The position numbers were made by a program, and so were the translations under genes. A stretch of 64,000 nt of DNA from an uncultured Roseburia sp. (GTDB lineage: Bacteria > Bacillota > Clostridia > Lachnospirales > Lachnospiraceae): assembly GCA_947642555.1 (NCBI GenBank), contig CANRSX010000026.1:1-64000 (forward strand), in the 5' to 3' direction. Position 1 is the first letter of the stretch; each line of letters opens with the position of its first letter. Shown in pieces: positions 44,663 through 53,346 of the stretch. The notes beneath the pieces are model-generated. The model worked only from the letters and a program-made list of their open reading frames with translations, was not told the origin of the DNA and did no database searches.

Positions 44663-44688
44663 AAAAAAACTCCAGCTTTCGCTGAAGT
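44663..44688 (-). terminator. Terminator after the small membrane protein pair
   Basis: ACTTCAGC and GCTGGAGT form an 8-bp stem around a GAAA tetraloop on the minus strand, followed by seven T residues. A compact, convincing rho-independent terminator. Confidence 0.8.
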
Positions 44689-44775
44689 CTCAGAAAAATT
44701 CGTGAAAATGTGCCAAAGCATTTCCATGACGGACGATGTAACTACCTATTTATAGCAGGCTTCTGTCCGTTTCCG

Positions 44776-44958
44776 TCACAGATCGAAGTCGATGATTCCC
44801 TCCACATATTTCCCCGCCAGCTCATACTGAAGCTCTCTGATCTTGTCCTTCAGCCAGCGTCTTCGGAGCGATGTCAGGACAACGGTCACGATCAGAACCG
44901 CCAGCGCCAGAACATCCCACCGGCAGAACCCGGCCATCATCTGCTTCATATCACCCAT
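44776..44958 (-). CDS. Small membrane protein with basic helical tail, 60 aa
   Basis: Unrecognised. This 60-residue protein has one hydrophobic segment (about 15-30, LALAVLIVTVVL). A basic helix (LRRRWLKDKIRELQYELAGKY) follows, with heptad-like Leu/Ile spacing, and the end is acidic (IIDFDL). It overlaps the preceding small gene by eight bases, so the two are translated together. The pair looks like two related single-pass proteins with cytoplasmic coiled-coil tails that could pair with each other. Confidence 0.6.
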   Translation of the reverse strand: MGDMKQMMAGFCRWDVLALAVLIVTVVLTSLRRRWLKDKIRELQYELAGKYVEGIIDFDL

Positions 44959-45097
44959 CCTTTTTTTCCTCTCTTTCTTCGGCTTCCAGTTCTTCCTGCA
45001 GCGTTCGTATCCTCTTTTTCAGCTTTGCAGCCGATATCGTGTGAAAAAGAAGTACCGCCGCAATCCAGAATATCAGAATATAACGAATCTTCATCAT
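44951..45097 (-). CDS. Small membrane protein with coiled-coil tail, 48 aa
   Basis: Unrecognised. The peptide begins MMKIRYILIFWIAAVLLF, one membrane segment. It continues as a strongly charged helix (KLKKRIRTLQEELEAEERE) with heptad Leu/Ile spacing, ending KKDG. GGGGAGGG lies five bases before the first of two adjacent ATGs (45097, 45094). The gene overlaps the next one by eight bases. The layout resembles the neighbour at 44776-44958. It lies downstream of the terminator of the BTAD regulator, so it needs its own promoter; a TAAAAT -10 lies about 35 bases upstream of the start. Confidence 0.6.
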   Translation of the reverse strand: MMKIRYILIFWIAAVLLFHTISAAKLKKRIRTLQEELEAEEREEKKDG

Positions 45098-45171
45098 CCG
45101 CGCCCTCCCCGATCCTCTTTTACGGTTTTATTTTAACGGAACAGGTATCCCGCCAGATGCCTCATTTCAGA

Positions 45172-45215
45172 TAAAAAAACCGCCATGCGAAGTTTTTTCC
45201 TTCGCACGGCGGTTT
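45172..45215 (-). terminator. Terminator after the BTAD-type regulator
   Basis: 16-bp arms (45177-45192 and 45200-45215) with one mismatch, followed on the minus strand by a run of seven T residues. Confidence 0.82.
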
Positions 45216-45224
45216 TGATCCCGC

Positions 45225-46496
45225 TTACAGTTCTCCTTTTTTCAGCTCTCCCTCTTTCAGCTCCTGCGTCATATCCGCATAATACCAAAGCTCGCCTTTT
45301 CCTGACCTTTTGGTATAGGCTGTCTCAAGACGCCGGAAGATCGTGCCGCAGTCATCGACGTTTGTCTTCACCAGCATCAGGATAAAATGACGGTTCCCGT
45401 ACCTGGTGTAGGCGTCCCCGATTCTTAGGGAATCGCCGAGCACCTCTTTTAACAGCTGCATCTGCGCCGGCAGATCAATCTGCTTCTGATGCTCTCCCCG
45501 CTCACGCTGGCTTAAGGTGAGAAACATCAGCACCGCATTGAACTGATTGCGCTCCTTTGCCCGCGCGACCATCCGGCAGTAATCCACAAAGCTCGGATAA
45601 GTGCAGTAGTAAGCCCCTTTTACCGTCTCCTCCCCGAAGATCGCGCTTTTGATATCATTTTTTCTTCCCAGAAAAATCTTATCCATGCTCTTCCAGCTGC
45701 TGATGCCGCCGGTAAGTCTCCTGTGATGGTCGTCCATCAGCTGAATATTTTCAAAACACTCCTGCATTTCCGCGGTGGGCGGACTGCCCATCTCCTTCGC
45801 GTAAAGCTCCATCGTATTGTTGTAAATCTCCAAAGCCTCCTCGTAACGGTACACTTCAAGATTGCACCGGATCAGCTTTACCTGCCAGTTGTCAAACGGA
45901 TAGATCGCCGCCGCCCTGGTATACAGCATAATGCGGTTCATGTAGTCGTGATTTTTTATAAATTCTGTCTCAAGCTCCCGGATCGTCCAGGTATACAGCT
46001 CTTTATAATAATTGCTCTTCTGATAAAACCACATATCCGAGAGATTTGACGGGAGAAGTTCGCCCCGGTACATCTCATTCGCCAGGACAAGATGTCGATT
46101 CCTGTTTACCCCCCCCTCGCACATTTTTGCGAGTTCGACGGTTTCCTCAAACTTCTGCGTGTCCAGCTCGAGCGGAATGCTGCTCTGAAACGAGCACATG
46201 CCCTCATTCAGCTCCACATATTCGTCCTCCGGCAGACCGCAGGAGACCAGCTGTCCTTTCAGGCGGTAGATCAGATTGTTCAGATTTTTGTTGCGGTTTG
46301 CCACATCCGCCTTGTCATTCCAGCCGTACAGATTGTCGATCAGCTCGTTTTTTGCAATCCCGCCCGGCAGCGATAACAGCAGCATCTGCAGCAGGCGGAC
46401 CGATTTTGAACTCCCCGCCTTATTTAACATCACCGCTTCATCGCCGTAATACATGGCGAATCCCCCAAACATCTGTATCCGAAGTACCTTCTGCAT
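45225..46496 (-). CDS. BTAD (SARP-like) transcriptional regulator with degenerate GGDEF-like tail
   Basis: This 423-residue protein begins with an OmpR-type winged helix (LRIQMFGGFAMYY ... LNNLIYRLKGQL), followed by a bacterial transcriptional activator domain with TPR-like helices (about 100-245), as in AfsR/SARP proteins. The C-terminal ~130 residues (from about 285) resemble a diguanylate cyclase fold: RIGDAYTRYGNRHFILML stands where RYGGDEF is expected, so the catalytic loop is lost. No ATPase domain is present. The start at 46496 begins the core MQKVLRIQMFGG. Such proteins are usually activators with unknown ligands; the tail may bind a nucleotide or partner. Its promoter is at 46542-46570. 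Confidence 0.78.
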   Translation of the reverse strand: MQKVLRIQMFGGFAMYYGDEAVMLNKAGSSKSVRLLQMLLLSLPGGIAKNELIDNLYGWNDKADVANRNKNLNNLIYRLKGQLVSCGLPEDEYVELNEGMCSFQSSIPLELDTQKFEETVELAKMCEGGVNRNRHLVLANEMYRGELLPSNLSDMWFYQKSNYYKELYTWTIRELETEFIKNHDYMNRIMLYTRAAAIYPFDNWQVKLIRCNLEVYRYEEALEIYNNTMELYAKEMGSPPTAEMQECFENIQLMDDHHRRLTGGISSWKSMDKIFLGRKNDIKSAIFGEETVKGAYYCTYPSFVDYCRMVARAKERNQFNAVLMFLTLSQRERGEHQKQIDLPAQMQLLKEVLGDSLRIGDAYTRYGNRHFILMLVKTNVDDCGTIFRRLETAYTKRSGKGELWYYADMTQELKEGELKKGEL

Positions 46497-46541
46497 ATCT
46501 GTATGTCCCCCTCGAAACGACACGGTATATCATCATAAATT

Positions 46542-46570
46542 AAAATAGCACGACCTGTCCCCTCCGTCAA
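46542..46570 (-). promoter_or_regulatory. Promoter of the BTAD-type regulator
   Basis: On the minus strand TTGACG and TATTTT are separated by 17 bases. It directly follows the stop codon of the GH43 gene, so the regulator has its own promoter. Confidence 0.65.
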
Positions 46571-46573
46571 TGA

Positions 46574-48334
46574 CTATTCGAAAGAATCCTCCTTGCCAGA
46601 ACATGAGCGCATTTCAAACGAGTCAAACGCCGCCTCGTCCTCATACTCCGTCCCGTTTCCGCTGGCGAACATACCGATGTACGCGCCGACAAAGCCGCCC
46701 GCCGTCTCGGATCCCAGATGCGACGCATCTACATCTGTCGCAACCGTGTACTCCTCTTCCCCTGCGGCAACGGCAAAATCATAGCGGATTCCCTTTCCCG
46801 CCGCCTTCAGCAGATACCGGTCCGCCTTCGGCACCGTCACACTGCCGCAGACCGTCTCCTCAAAGTGCTGGATCTGCTGATCGTCCTGCCGGTACTGCAC
46901 CCGCACCGCACGGAAGGTGACCATGCTTCCTGCACCCTCACCTTTCCCTTCCGGCACGGTTTTATCCGCATCCTGCCCAGAAATCAGCTCCAGCCGCAGC
47001 TGGTTCGCATTGTTCTGTAAAATAACAATCCCGGCCGACTGGCTCTCTCTGACCGCGGCCTCCATCGCGATCTTTGCTGTAAATTCCGGCTCCGTGATCC
47101 TTCGTCCGACAAAGGGCACGTTTTCTTTTGTCTGTCCCGCCGCGGCGAACTGTCCGAAGAAATCGAACTTCGTTCCCTCGTACTCCGACGGCACCATGTT
47201 TTTTGCCTTCATGCGGATATAAAACCTGCTGTCCGCAAGGCGCGCGAATTTCTCATAGGGCGTGCCGAGATAGTTCCAGCAGAAATCCAGCTTCGCCCCG
47301 TCGAAATCGTCCCGCTGCACATCGACAGCGGCACGACGGCTCTCCGGCGTTTTCCTTCCGTCCTCCGCTCTGCAGGAATCCGCCGCATTCCCGCTGCTTT
47401 TCTTTTCCCCGGCAAAGCACGCCGGCGCCGGATAGCTCCATTCCACCTTTCCTGTGCCCGGACTCACCACCGGCCAGTCGTTCTCCCATGCCACCGGCAT
47501 CAGGAAGGTCTCTCTGCCGAGCGGCTTATGATAGCCCTCCACCAGCCGGGACGCCAGCGCCACCATATACCAGCTTTTGTCCGGCAGCTCCACCATATCG
47601 GCGTGTCCGACATTACAGATCGGATACAGCTCCCCGAGATGACGGTGCGTTAAAATCGGATTGCCGGCATAATTCTCAAACGGCTCATGCAGCGAGCGGC
47701 TGCGGCTGATGGTCACCGCATGGTAATGCTCCGTGCCGCCCTCCGCGATCAGCAGATAATACCAGCCGTTCCGTTTGTAAATATGAGGTCCCTCCGGCGA
47801 CGCGGCTCCTTTTAAGGCGCCGTCCCCGATGGCCCAGCCCTCCGCGGTAAACTTTCCGGCCTTCGGATCGATGGGCCGGATCTCAATCACCTGATGATCA
47901 TACTTCGTATCGCCAAAGCCTCCCGCCGTTCCGGTAAAATACACGGTTCCGTCGTCATCGAAAAACAGGGAGGGATCGATCCCGTTCGCCCCCTCGATCA
48001 CCACCGGATCCGACCACGGCCCGGCCGGATTTTCCGCAGTGCAGATAAAGTTTTCGCGCGTCGTCATATTTGTCGTGATCAGATAAAAGACGCCGGCATG
48101 ATAGCGGATCGTCGGCGCAAAGATCCCGCCGCTGATCACTTTGTACGTCACATGTAATTGTTTCGGGCGATTCAGCACATGCCCGATCTGCTCCCAGTTT
48201 ACGAGATCCCGGCTGTGGAACACCGGCACCCCCGGGAAATAACTGAAGCTTGACGTCACAAGGTAGTAGTCGTCGCCCGCCCGGCAGATGGACGGATCGG
48301 GGTAAAAGCCCCGCAGAATCGGGTTCTGTATCAA
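46574..48334 (-). CDS. GH43 beta-xylosidase/alpha-arabinofuranosidase
   Basis: This 586-residue GH43 enzyme has a five-bladed propeller (about 1-310) with the three acidic residues in FYPDPS, GIDPSLFFDDDG and SPEGPHIYKR. A C-terminal beta-sandwich follows (about 345-575), which completes the pocket in XynB-type enzymes. A Ser/Arg-rich linker (GNAADSCRAEDGRKTPESRR) joins them. The start is TTG at 48334, eight bases after AAAGGAGG. There is no signal peptide, so xylo-oligosaccharides are probably taken up first. It follows the GH3 gene in one operon, and both fit hemicellulose use. Confidence 0.88.
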   Translation of the reverse strand: MIQNPILRGFYPDPSICRAGDDYYLVTSSFSYFPGVPVFHSRDLVNWEQIGHVLNRPKQLHVTYKVISGGIFAPTIRYHAGVFYLITTNMTTRENFICTAENPAGPWSDPVVIEGANGIDPSLFFDDDGTVYFTGTAGGFGDTKYDHQVIEIRPIDPKAGKFTAEGWAIGDGALKGAASPEGPHIYKRNGWYYLLIAEGGTEHYHAVTISRSRSLHEPFENYAGNPILTHRHLGELYPICNVGHADMVELPDKSWYMVALASRLVEGYHKPLGRETFLMPVAWENDWPVVSPGTGKVEWSYPAPACFAGEKKSSGNAADSCRAEDGRKTPESRRAAVDVQRDDFDGAKLDFCWNYLGTPYEKFARLADSRFYIRMKAKNMVPSEYEGTKFDFFGQFAAAGQTKENVPFVGRRITEPEFTAKIAMEAAVRESQSAGIVILQNNANQLRLELISGQDADKTVPEGKGEGAGSMVTFRAVRVQYRQDDQQIQHFEETVCGSVTVPKADRYLLKAAGKGIRYDFAVAAGEEEYTVATDVDASHLGSETAGGFVGAYIGMFASGNGTEYEDEAAFDSFEMRSCSGKEDSFE

Positions 48335-48399
48335 TTCTTTTTCCTCCTTTTATCAAACACAATTGTCCTGTTTTTCTCTTTGTATCGCTACTTCATATT

Positions 48400-50703
48400 T
48401 TATCCCAGCTCAAACCTCCCTGACAGGCAGTCCGCAGAATCTCTTCCGATGAAGACCGTAAACCAGCCCTCCTCCACGATATAATTCATTTCCCTGTCAT
48501 AGTAGCCCATATCGCGGTACGAAATCGTAAATTCAACTTCCTTTGTCTCGCCCGCCGCCAGCGCAATCTTTTTAAAATCCATCAGCTGCTTCACCGGGCG
48601 GACACGCTGCGCCGTCTCGTCGCAGAGATAACACTGCACAATCTCCTCGCCGTCCCGCGCTCCGGTATTTTTCACTGTAACCCTGGCGGTCACGCCCTCC
48701 TCGCCCTGCTCCAGGGAGAAATCCGCGTATTCGTATGTCGTGTAGCTTAACCCGTAGCCGAAGGGGTACAGCGGGGTCAGAGGGGTATCTAAGTATTTTG
48801 AGGTAAACTTGCCCCTGCCCCCGGGCCTGCCGGTATTGATGTGCGCATAGTACATCGGGCACTGTCCCGTGGTGTGGGGGAAGGTCGTCGTCAGCTTTCC
48901 GGAAGGATTCGCTTCGCCGTACAGGACATCCAGGATCGCGTTTCCGGCCTCCACCCCCGGCTGCCACGCCTCTAAGACGGCGTCGGAGAGCGCATCTACC
49001 TCCGGAACCGCCAGCGGCCTGCCGTTAAAGAGCAGGGTCACCACCGGTTTTCCTGTCTCCTTTAACGCGCGAAGCAGGGCCAGCTGCTCCTCCGGGAGCG
49101 TGATGGAAGCGCGGCTCGCCGCCTCGCCGCTCATGTCCTTCGTCTCGCCGAGGGCAGCGATCAGCACATCGCATTCTTCGGCCATGCGGGAAATCGCTGC
49201 GCGGTCCACCGGATCCGCACCGGCTGCCGTCACGCCGGCCTGCTCTGCCCCAGCCGGCACAGATTCCGTCACGCCGGCCTGCTCTGCCCCAGCCGGCACA
49301 GATTCCGTCCCGACGGACGCGGCTTCACTTTCCTTCAGACCCTTTTCATAGACAAATGTAACGTCCTGTATTTCACAGGCATCCGCCAGGCTGACGCAGT
49401 CCTCATCCTTCCCGCTGATCGCCCAGGCCCCCAGCATCTCGCCGCCCGCCGCGGCAAGGGGTCCGGCGATCCCGATCTTTTTCTCCCGGGAAAGCGGCAG
49501 CAGTCCTTCGTTTTTCAGAAGCACCATGGATTTTACCGCGGCCTCTCTCGCCAGCGTGCGGTATTCCGGCTTTAAAAATGCCTGCCGCTCTTTTTCCACG
49601 CTCGTCTGATACGGGTTATCAAAGAGGCCGAGGGCAAATTTCACGCGCAGCACGTCCGTCACCGCGCGGTCAAGATCACTCTCCTTCACGACACCGGTTT
49701 TTACCAGCTCCGCCAGGTTCTCGTGATAAGCCTCAGAGGTCATGTCCATATCCATCCCCGCGGTAAGGGCCTGGGCGGCCGCATCCGCGGTATCCTCCGC
49801 AATCCCGTGGATCACGCATTCCGCGATCGCATTCGCATCGCTGATGGTCATCCCCTCAAAGCCCCAGGTATCCCGCAGCAGATCGGTCAGCAGCCACTGA
49901 TTCACGGAACAGGGCACGCCGTTGATGTCGTTGAACGCGGGCATCACGGAGAGCGCTCCCGCCTTCACGCAGGCCTCGTAGGAGGGCAGATATTCCTCAT
50001 GCAGCCGCTGCATCGACATGTCGACGCGGTTGTAGTCCCGGCCCGCCTCAGCTGCACCATATCCTGCAAAATGTTTTACGCATGCAGCCATACTGTCATT
50101 TTTTGCCGGATCGTCTGTCTGAAAGCCTTTTACCTTGGCCACACCATAGCGGGCGGCGAGCAGCGCATCCTCGCCGGCTCCCTCGCTGACCCTGCCCCAG
50201 CGGGCGTCCTTCGCCACATCCACCATCGGCGCAAAGGTCATGTGCACCCCCGCCGCCGTGGCCTCCAGTGCGGCGACGCGCGCCGTGCGCTCCCAGAGCC
50301 CCGGATCCCAGGCGCAGCTCTCCGCAAGCGGAATCGGCGTGACGGTCCGGAAACCGTGGATCACATCGCACCCCAGCAGCACCGGGATCCCGAGGCGTGA
50401 CTCCTCCACCGCAATTTTCTGCAGGCGGTTTGCCGTCGCCGCGTCTGAAACCCCGTTGTAGGATCCGATCCGTCCTGCCCGAAGCTCCTCCTCGCGGTAG
50501 TCCTGCTCCGCGGTGCTCATCAGCCGTTCAAATTCCTCCTTACTGATCTTTCCGTCAAACATCATGTTAAGGAGCTCCGAAAAGCTCACCTCAAACGCCC
50601 CCACAAGAGACGGCCCGCACTGGCGCAGCTGTCCGACCTTCTCCTCCAGTGTCATTTCTTTTAACAGCGCGGCGATCCGCGCCTCGTGATCCTGATTTTT
50701 CAT
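48400..50703 (-). CDS. GH3 beta-glucosidase/beta-xylosidase (BglX-like)
   Basis: This 767-residue GH3 enzyme has an N-terminal barrel (KHFAGYGAAEAGRDYN), the nucleophile Asp in MTISDANAIAE, an alpha/beta sandwich and a fibronectin III-like C-terminus (YADFSLEQGEEG). The start was set at the ATG behind AAGGAGA. In the sandwich region a 13-residue unit (TESVPAGAEQAGV) is repeated in tandem from a 39-bp duplication at 49227-49304. This looks recent and in frame. The gene lies between a carboxylesterase and the GH43 gene. It likely cleaves terminal beta-linked glucose or xylose from imported oligosaccharides. Confidence 0.88.
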   Translation of the reverse strand: MKNQDHEARIAALLKEMTLEEKVGQLRQCGPSLVGAFEVSFSELLNMMFDGKISKEEFERLMSTAEQDYREEELRAGRIGSYNGVSDAATANRLQKIAVEESRLGIPVLLGCDVIHGFRTVTPIPLAESCAWDPGLWERTARVAALEATAAGVHMTFAPMVDVAKDARWGRVSEGAGEDALLAARYGVAKVKGFQTDDPAKNDSMAACVKHFAGYGAAEAGRDYNRVDMSMQRLHEEYLPSYEACVKAGALSVMPAFNDINGVPCSVNQWLLTDLLRDTWGFEGMTISDANAIAECVIHGIAEDTADAAAQALTAGMDMDMTSEAYHENLAELVKTGVVKESDLDRAVTDVLRVKFALGLFDNPYQTSVEKERQAFLKPEYRTLAREAAVKSMVLLKNEGLLPLSREKKIGIAGPLAAAGGEMLGAWAISGKDEDCVSLADACEIQDVTFVYEKGLKESEAASVGTESVPAGAEQAGVTESVPAGAEQAGVTAAGADPVDRAAISRMAEECDVLIAALGETKDMSGEAASRASITLPEEQLALLRALKETGKPVVTLLFNGRPLAVPEVDALSDAVLEAWQPGVEAGNAILDVLYGEANPSGKLTTTFPHTTGQCPMYYAHINTGRPGGRGKFTSKYLDTPLTPLYPFGYGLSYTTYEYADFSLEQGEEGVTARVTVKNTGARDGEEIVQCYLCDETAQRVRPVKQLMDFKKIALAAGETKEVEFTISYRDMGYYDREMNYIVEEGWFTVFIGRDSADCLSGRFELG

Positions 50704-50741
50704 ATTGTCCCTGTCTCCTTTTCTGCCCGGCTTTTGCCCGG

Positions 50742-52079
50742 TCACTCCGCAATATCCAGCACCATTACAAACGTCTCATCCTTCGTGCAGGGCTTCCACT
50801 CCGGCAGCCCTTCCCCGTTCGGATCCCCTGTCTTCATAAAATTCGTCCAGTAGTCCATCATCCGACCGCTCAATTTTGCGTCTCCCGGGACGAGAGGCCG
50901 CCAGCAGCGCGGATAAGTGCCGAACATGTACCAGAGCTCCGAGGAATGGAAGGCTCCCGCATCGTCGCCCGGCATCTGCCTGGTAAAATAATAGACATAG
51001 GACGGCCGTCCTTTAAGCTCCTCCATCTTATGGGAATAGGCGATGCTGCCGTTGTAGAGTGCGCCCTTTTCCCCCGCCGCAAGCTCCTCCGGCGTCACCA
51101 TGATATCGTTTTTCGTGCTGCCGATCATATAGGGGATGTCCTTGATCTGATTCTGGTCAATGGTCTCATAATAGCCCCGGGTGAGCAGATGACCGTCCTG
51201 ATTCGGGACAAATACCAGCCCTTTCCCGGAGGTAAACATCTCGCCCATCATCTGCCCCAGGGGGCCGGCAAGCTCCTCCGGCGTCATGGCGCGAAGCTCC
51301 GTAAGATCTTTCGCTCCGGTGAGCTCTACGAATTTTTTCCCGTATTCCTCCGCCTCGGAGAGCGGCATATCGCGGTTCACGCCTGTCCCATAGCTGCCGC
51401 CGCTCTGCAAGATGGCCTTCGCAATCCGGTTTTCGGTCAGCGGGGAGGACAAAAGTGTCTGCACGCTCATCGCTCCCGCCGACTGTCCGAAGATCGTGAT
51501 ATTCTCCGGGTCTCCGCCGAAGCTTTCAATATTCTCATACACCCATTTTAAGGCCGCGATCTGGTCAAGCGAGCCGTAATTTCCGGAAATCCCGCGTTCA
51601 TTCTCCGCGGAAAGCCAGGGATGCGCCAGGAAACCGTACACATTCAGCCGGTAATTGATGGTGACTAAGATCACGCCCCGCTTCGCGTACGCCTCTCCGT
51701 CAAATTCGAGCTCGCTTCCGAAGCCTCCCATAAACGCGCCGCCGTGGATCCAGAACGCGACGGGCAGCTTCTTACCCTCCGCCTGCTCTGGCATCCAGAT
51801 ATTTAAGTACAGACAGTCCTCGCTGCAGGGCACGTCAAACGCCGGATCCTCATAGAACTCCTTCTGATAAAAAGATCCCTCCTGCTGCCCCTCCTGCCAG
51901 GGCTTGCAGGAAAACTGGTCCGCCGCGTAGGTGCCGTCCCAGGCTTCCGCCTCCTCCGGCGCCTTCCACCGCAGCTTTCCGATGGGCGGCTTCGCGTAGG
52001 GGATCCCCTTAAAAAGGACATAGCCGTCCATCTCCACACCGCGGATCTTTCCTTTTTTTGTCGTGACTACTGTGTTCAT
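50742..52079 (-). CDS. Type B carboxylesterase (para-nitrobenzyl esterase-like)
   Basis: This 445-residue esterase has the family signature EDCLYLNIW, the oxyanion loop HGGAFMGG and the nucleophile elbow FGQSAGAMS. It is shorter than the usual ~500 residues, mainly from a shortened C-terminal half. A His suitable for the triad is in AFHSSELWYMFG. No signal peptide is seen. The start behind GGAGG (52079) was preferred to a longer frame. It heads the operon with GH3 and GH43 genes and may remove acetyl or feruloyl-type ester groups from glycans before hydrolysis. Confidence 0.85.
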   Translation of the reverse strand: MNTVVTTKKGKIRGVEMDGYVLFKGIPYAKPPIGKLRWKAPEEAEAWDGTYAADQFSCKPWQEGQQEGSFYQKEFYEDPAFDVPCSEDCLYLNIWMPEQAEGKKLPVAFWIHGGAFMGGFGSELEFDGEAYAKRGVILVTINYRLNVYGFLAHPWLSAENERGISGNYGSLDQIAALKWVYENIESFGGDPENITIFGQSAGAMSVQTLLSSPLTENRIAKAILQSGGSYGTGVNRDMPLSEAEEYGKKFVELTGAKDLTELRAMTPEELAGPLGQMMGEMFTSGKGLVFVPNQDGHLLTRGYYETIDQNQIKDIPYMIGSTKNDIMVTPEELAAGEKGALYNGSIAYSHKMEELKGRPSYVYYFTRQMPGDDAGAFHSSELWYMFGTYPRCWRPLVPGDAKLSGRMMDYWTNFMKTGDPNGEGLPEWKPCTKDETFVMVLDIAE

Positions 52080-52237
52080 GCGTGTAAACCTCCATTCTGT
52101 TTCTGCCCCATGGCGCCTTCGGGACCCCACATGGCCTTTTCATCCTGTACATCAGTGTAACATAATTTTCCTGTGTGGTATAGAAATTTTGGAACCGGTT
52201 TTGTGCAATATTATGACTTCTTTAAAAAAATCCGACA

Positions 52238-52279
52238 AAAAACACCGCAGGGCCATCGGTACGGCTGTGCGGTGTTTTT
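52238..52279. terminator. Terminator between the esterase leader and the MBL-fold gene
   Basis: AAAAACACCGCA (52238-52249) and TGCGGTGTTTTT (52268-52279) form a perfect stem. T or A runs flank both sides, so it can stop transcription from the minus-strand MBL gene. Confidence 0.8.
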
Positions 52280-52290
52280 TGTTATTCTTT

Positions 52291-52971
52291 TTACAAATGC
52301 TCCTCACTGATCACAATCGAAGCAAACCCAGGCTTTGCCATATCCTCCATCCCGCGATATCCGGGCCGCATGCAGATTCTGGCGGAAATCCCCGGAATCG
52401 GCCCTTCATACGGAATCCCGTGCTCATAATCGACATGTGTTGCGCAGTCCAGGAAGTCATCGAGCACCGCTTTTTCCGCGATCACAGGATTATGCGACAT
52501 CACAAGCCAGTCAAAATCGATTCCCTGCGCCTTTTTTATCGTCGCCGTGTATGTGGCCAGATCCAGAGATTCCGGCAGAAACAGCCACAGGAATCCGTTT
52601 AACGCGTCCCCGGCATAGAGCATCCGCTCCTCCTCATACAAAAGGCCGATGCTCCCTTTCGTGTGTCCCGGAAGCTCCGCCACGCGCAGCGTGATTCCGC
52701 CGAGGTCAAATACATGTCCCTCCGTCACCGGCACCAGATTCCCGCAGCCGCCCGCCGCATATGCCGCCTCGTCAAAGCCTTCCGGAAGGATATTGTGCTC
52801 CTCCCCCGTCGCATAGTCCGCCGTATGCTTCGCATGTTCGATACTCCGCAGCCGGTTGTCCCTGGCATTCGAACCGCGGCAAAGCTTTATGTCGTCCGGA
52901 TGGATGTAAATCTCCTCCGAAAACTGGTAATTGCCGCAGGCGTGATCTAAGTGCCCGTGGGAATTTACCAC
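52291..52971 (-). CDS. MBL-fold metallo-hydrolase, N-terminally short
   Basis: This 226-residue metallo-beta-lactamase fold protein has all metal-binding motifs: SHGHLDH (HxHxDH), the His of PGHTKGS, the Asp of YAGDAL and the His of MSHNP. It starts at a GTG (VNSHGH) only about four residues before the first motif, although family members usually have 40-60 residues there. The frame stays open for about 15 codons upstream, to a stop, without an ATG or a ribosome binding site. So the gene has probably lost its 5' end, by fusion with or deletion beside the TIGR04076 gene just upstream. It may be inactive. Confidence 0.65.
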   Translation of the reverse strand: MVNSHGHLDHACGNYQFSEEIYIHPDDIKLCRGSNARDNRLRSIEHAKHTADYATGEEHNILPEGFDEAAYAAGGCGNLVPVTEGHVFDLGGITLRVAELPGHTKGSIGLLYEEERMLYAGDALNGFLWLFLPESLDLATYTATIKKAQGIDFDWLVMSHNPVIAEKAVLDDFLDCATHVDYEHGIPYEGPIPGISARICMRPGYRGMEDMAKPGFASIVISEEHL

Positions 52972-52988
52972 GATAAGGGGCGCAAAAG

Positions 52989-53294
52989 TTATGCCAAAAC
53001 CCGCTCCAGCTTAAAGATCACCGGCCGGTTGCCGTCCGTACAGCAGGCGATGTGCACATCGTCGAACCCGAGGACTTTTCCTCCGCCGATAAGCACATTG
53101 ACCGGCATGACGAGGGCCTGCCACGCCATGTGGCAGAAGCCCTCCGGAATGTCATTCCCAAAAATTCCCGTGGTGAGAAAGGTCTGTCCCTCCTCAAATA
53201 CCGGGCAGGGGCCGTAATCCGGATCCGTTACGTATTCCTTCACCAGATCCTCCTGCAGCGTCTTTTTTAATACGGTTATTTTACATTTGTACAT
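52989..53294 (-). CDS. TIGR04076-family small protein
   Basis: This 101-residue protein begins MYKCKITVLKKTLQEDLVKEY and contains CPVFEEGQTFLTT, GFCHMAWQAL and the C-terminal CCTDGNRPVIFKLER. The pattern fits the TIGR04076 family of small proteins common in anaerobes. The cysteines are conserved in spacing and could bind a metal, but no function is known. The start follows GAGGAGA. It lies 17 bases upstream of the truncated MBL gene and 52 bases downstream of the NAD(P)-binding protein gene. Confidence 0.72.
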   Translation of the reverse strand: MYKCKITVLKKTLQEDLVKEYVTDPDYGPCPVFEEGQTFLTTGIFGNDIPEGFCHMAWQALVMPVNVLIGGGKVLGFDDVHIACCTDGNRPVIFKLERVLA

Positions 53295-53346
53295 GAAATT
53301 TCTCCTCTCTTATCCTATCCGTCACAGCCTCCCGCACCGGCAGTCA

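Noticed and set aside
47128-47709. 193-codon plus-strand frame opposite the GH43 gene
   Set aside because: Pro/Ser/Arg-rich composition typical of GC-rich antisense shadows.
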